Position numbers and translations under genes: made by a program. The notes beneath the pieces are model-generated. The model saw nothing but the letters and a program-made list of their open reading frames with translations. It was not told the DNA's origin and ran no database searches. Shown here in pieces: positions 3,305 to 5,545 of a stretch of DNA of 5,545 nucleotides; positions within the stretch are counted from its first letter, which is position 1; every line of letters begins with the position of its first letter. This DNA comes from Microbacteriaceae bacterium (lineage in GTDB: Bacteria; Actinomycetota; Actinomycetes; Actinomycetales; Microbacteriaceae): positions 1 through 5,545 of the forward strand of contig JAAYAS010000289.1 of NCBI GenBank assembly GCA_012719255.1, in the 5' to 3' direction.

Positions 3305-5545
3305 TCAGGCGCGGATCGTCGCGCCGAAGCGCTCGGCCGCGACGGCGGCGCCGGCCTCCTTCGAGGCGGTCGCCTCGGCGGCGGTGAGCGTGCGGTCGTC
3401 GGCGCGGAAGCGCAGCGCGAAGGTGAGCGACTTCTCGTCGTCGCCGAGGCCCCGGCCCCGGTAGTCGTCGACGAGGTCGATCCGCTCGAGCAGCTCGCCG
3501 GCGCCCTCGACGAGCGCGGCGCGCACCTCGCCCGCCGGCACGCCGATCGGCACGACGAGCGAGAGGTCCTGCGTCGCGGCCGGGAAGCCGACGATGGTGC
3601 GGGCGCTCACGTGCCGGTCGCTCGCCGCGAGGATCGCGTCGACGTCGACCTCGACGGCCGCGACGACGCGCGGCAGGTCGCGCTCCTCGGCGACGGCGGG
3701 GTGCAGCGCACCGGCCCAGCCGACCGGGGTCTCGACGCCCTCGCCGTCGACGACGAGCACCTCGGCGCAGCGGCCGGGGTGGAACGCCTGGTGCGAGCCC
3801 TGCCGCACGCGCAGCTCGGCCGCGGTGGCGGCGGCGATGCGGTCGACGAGCTCGATCGCGTCGGCCCAGTCGTAGCGCTGGGCGGCGAGGCCGGGCTGCT
3901 TCGCGGTGCGGTCGCCGACGAGCACGGCGCCGAGGTGGTGCGGCTGCGGCGGGATGCCCGCGTCGAGCCGCTCGAGCACCTCGTCGCTCGGCCGCTCGGC
4001 GACCGGCGGCACCTCGTCGATGCCGTACTCGACGCCCGCCTCGGGGAGGAACACGCGGCCGAGCTCGAAGATCGCGAGATCGGTCATGCCGCGCGACACG
4101 TTGCGGTGGGCGACGCCGAGCAGGCCCGGGAGCATGCTCGTGCGCAACCAGGCCGTGGTCGCGTCCATCGGGTTCGCGAGCTTCACGGCCGGCGCGACGC
4201 CCTCGGCCGCGCCGAAGCGGGCGTTGTCGGCCTCGGCGACGAACGGGTAGCTGAGCACCTCGACGGCGCCGGCGGCGGCGAGCACGTCGCTGAGCTGGCG
4301 GCGCAGCCGCTGCTCGCGGGTGAGGCCGCGGCCGGCGGGGGCGACGGGCAGCTCGGAGGGGATGCGGTCGAAGCCGCCGAGCCGGCCCACCTCCTCGACG
4401 AGGGTGACGTCGTCGACGAGGTCGTGCCGCCAGGTCGGCGGGGTGACGCCGAGGGCGTCGTCGCCGAGCTCGCGCACGCGGCAGCCGATCGCCTCGAGGT
4501 GGGCGACGACCTCGGCGCGCTCGTAGTCGACGCCCATGAGCGTCGCCGGCAGCGAGGCGGGCAGGGCGATCTCGTCGCGCGCGGCGACCTCGCCGGTGAT
4601 CGACCCGACCGGCTCGACGGTGCCGCCGGCGTGCTCGACGAGCAGCTCCGCGACGCGGGCCGCGGCGGGGGCCGCGACGGCGGGGTCGACCTCGCGCTCG
4701 AAGCGCTTCGACGCCTCGCTCGGCAGCTTGTGGCGGCGGGCGGTGCGGGCGATCGAGATCGGCGCGAAGTTCGCCGACTCGATGAACACGTTCGTCGTCG
4801 CGTCGTTGAGCTCGGTCTCGGCGCCGCCCATGGTGCCGGCGAGGCCGATCGGGCCGCGGTCGTCGGTGATGAGGATGTCCTCGGTGCTCAGCGCGCGGTC
4901 CTTGTCGTCGAGCGTCGTGAGGCGCTCGCCCTCGGTCGCGCGGCGCACGCGGATGCCGCCGCGGAGCAGGTCGAGGTCGTAGCCGTGGATCGGCTGGCCG
5001 AGCTCGAGCATCACGTAGTTCGTGATGTCGATGAGCAGGCCCAGCGAGCGGATGCCGGCGAGCCGGAGGCGCTGCACCATCCACGACGGGGTCGGGCGGG
5101 TCGCGTCGACGCCCGAGACGACGAGCCCGGCGAAGATCGACGACTGCGGCTGGTCGCGCACCGCGAGCTCCTCCTCCACCGAGATCGGCACGCGCACGTC
5201 GGCGTCGTCGGCGGCGATGCCCTGCTCGAGGATGCGCTGCAGCTCGGGCCGCAGCGCCGGGTCGCGGAACGCGGCGCCGGTGGCGTGCGCGTACTCGCGG
5301 GCGAGGCCGCGCATCGACATCGCGTAGCCCCGGTCGGGGGTGACGTTCACCTCGACGGCGACGTCGTCGAGGCCGAGCAGCGGCAGCGCCGGCTCGCCGA
5401 CCGCGCCGTCGACGCCGAGGTCGCGCAGCGTGATGATGCCGTCGTGGTCGTCGCCGATGCCGAGCTCGCGCATCGAGGCCATCATGCCGTCGCTGACGTG
5501 GCCGTAGGTCTTGCGGGCCGAGATGACGAAGTCGCCGGGCAGCAC
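3305..5545 (-). CDS. pheT: Phenylalanyl-tRNA synthetase beta subunit, 5' end cut by the window
   Basis: The last 746 codons of pheT are visible, and the gene runs off the right edge. With PheS it forms the alpha2-beta2 cytoplasmic enzyme that charges tRNA-Phe. Residue numbers here start at the last codon in the window, which reads as GTG but is internal. Residues 1-45 (LPGDFVISARKTYGHVSDGM) are the end of the N-terminal EMAP-like tRNA-binding domain. NVTPDRGYAMSMRGLARE (67-84) is the B1 signature. About 140-300 is the B3/B4 editing domain, with GQPIHGYD (183-190) and GLAGTMGG (234-241). About 325-397 is B5, with PPTWRHDL and GGFDRIP. About 410-635 is the inactive synthetase-like core (NPM at 458, LRTSMLPGLL at 467-476). 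Residues 652-746 are the FDX-ACB anticodon-binding domain, opening with GFPAATQDLSLVV. By comparison with typical bacterial PheT, roughly 90-110 N-terminal residues are missing. No frameshift or lost motif is seen. pheS is expected just beyond the right edge. Confidence 0.98.
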   Translation of the reverse strand: MLPGDFVISARKTYGHVSDGMMASMRELGIGDDHDGIITLRDLGVDGAVGEPALPLLGLDDVAVEVNVTPDRGYAMSMRGLAREYAHATGAAFRDPALRPELQRILEQGIAADDADVRVPISVEEELAVRDQPQSSIFAGLVVSGVDATRPTPSWMVQRLRLAGIRSLGLLIDITNYVMLELGQPIHGYDLDLLRGGIRVRRATEGERLTTLDDKDRALSTEDILITDDRGPIGLAGTMGGAETELNDATTNVFIESANFAPISIARTARRHKLPSEASKRFEREVDPAVAAPAAARVAELLVEHAGGTVEPVGSITGEVAARDEIALPASLPATLMGVDYERAEVVAHLEAIGCRVRELGDDALGVTPPTWRHDLVDDVTLVEEVGRLGGFDRIPSELPVAPAGRGLTREQRLRRQLSDVLAAAGAVEVLSYPFVAEADNARFGAAEGVAPAVKLANPMDATTAWLRTSMLPGLLGVAHRNVSRGMTDLAIFELGRVFLPEAGVEYGIDEVPPVAERPSDEVLERLDAGIPPQPHHLGAVLVGDRTAKQPGLAAQRYDWADAIELVDRIAAATAAELRVRQGSHQAFHPGRCAEVLVVDGEGVETPVGWAGALHPAVAEERDLPRVVAAVEVDVDAILAASDRHVSARTIVGFPAATQDLSLVVPIGVPAGEVRAALVEGAGELLERIDLVDDYRGRGLGDDEKSLTFALRFRADDRTLTAAEATASKEAGAAVAAERFGATIRA

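Noticed and set aside
3270..5084. A 604-codon minus-strand open frame inside pheT
   Set aside because: It is a frame-shifted, Arg-rich reading of pheT, whose own frame is intact with all expected domains.
5543..5545. GTG at the right edge as the pheT start
   Set aside because: The following residues belong to the middle of the tRNA-binding domain, so the true start is outside the window.

Overview
The window is very GC-rich (by eye about 75%), with coding regions made almost entirely of G/C-ending codons. This fits a high-GC actinomycete. The gene types, the TANNNT boxes placed just before start codons and the hairpins without T-tracts point to the Microbacteriaceae, but I cannot name a genus.

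Left part (1-582, minus strand): a metal-efflux operon. An ArsR/SmtB repressor gene (82-582) overlaps by ATGA the start of a His-rich protein running off the left edge, most likely a cation diffusion facilitator exporter. The repressor carries the complete CzrA/NmtR-type alpha-5 metal-ligand pattern (D99, H101, H112, H115), so zinc, cobalt or nickel sensing is likely. Its C-terminal tail is a His-Pro-Ala heptad repeat encoded by a 21-bp minisatellite.

Shared control region (583-760): a 14-bp palindrome that probably serves as the repressor's operator, a leader hairpin, and a -10 box just before sufS on the other strand.

Middle (761-2523, plus strand): sufS-sufU, a type II cysteine desulfurase and its zinc-binding sulfur-acceptor partner, overlapping by TGATG. 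They supply persulfide sulfur for Fe-S cluster assembly. No sufBCD genes are in the window.

Convergent spacer (2524-2636): a four-tract C4/G4 run followed by a compound hairpin, a probable two-way terminator.

2637-3137 (minus strand): an unrecognised small membrane protein with a Pro/Gly/Ala-rich N-terminus and three predicted membrane segments. It has its own TANNNT box, probably for a leaderless mRNA. Upstream lie an 18-bp perfect palindrome and a G-quadruplex-capable tandem repeat.

Right part (3305-5545, minus strand): most of pheT, the beta subunit of phenylalanyl-tRNA synthetase. It is cut by the right edge inside the N-terminal tRNA-binding domain and is followed by an 18-bp-arm terminator hairpin. 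The window is mostly ordinary core-genome content. The parts worth a second look are the repressor tail, the Zn-sensor/sufSU shared promoter region, and the elements around the orphan membrane protein. I see no mobile element, CRISPR array or RNA gene.
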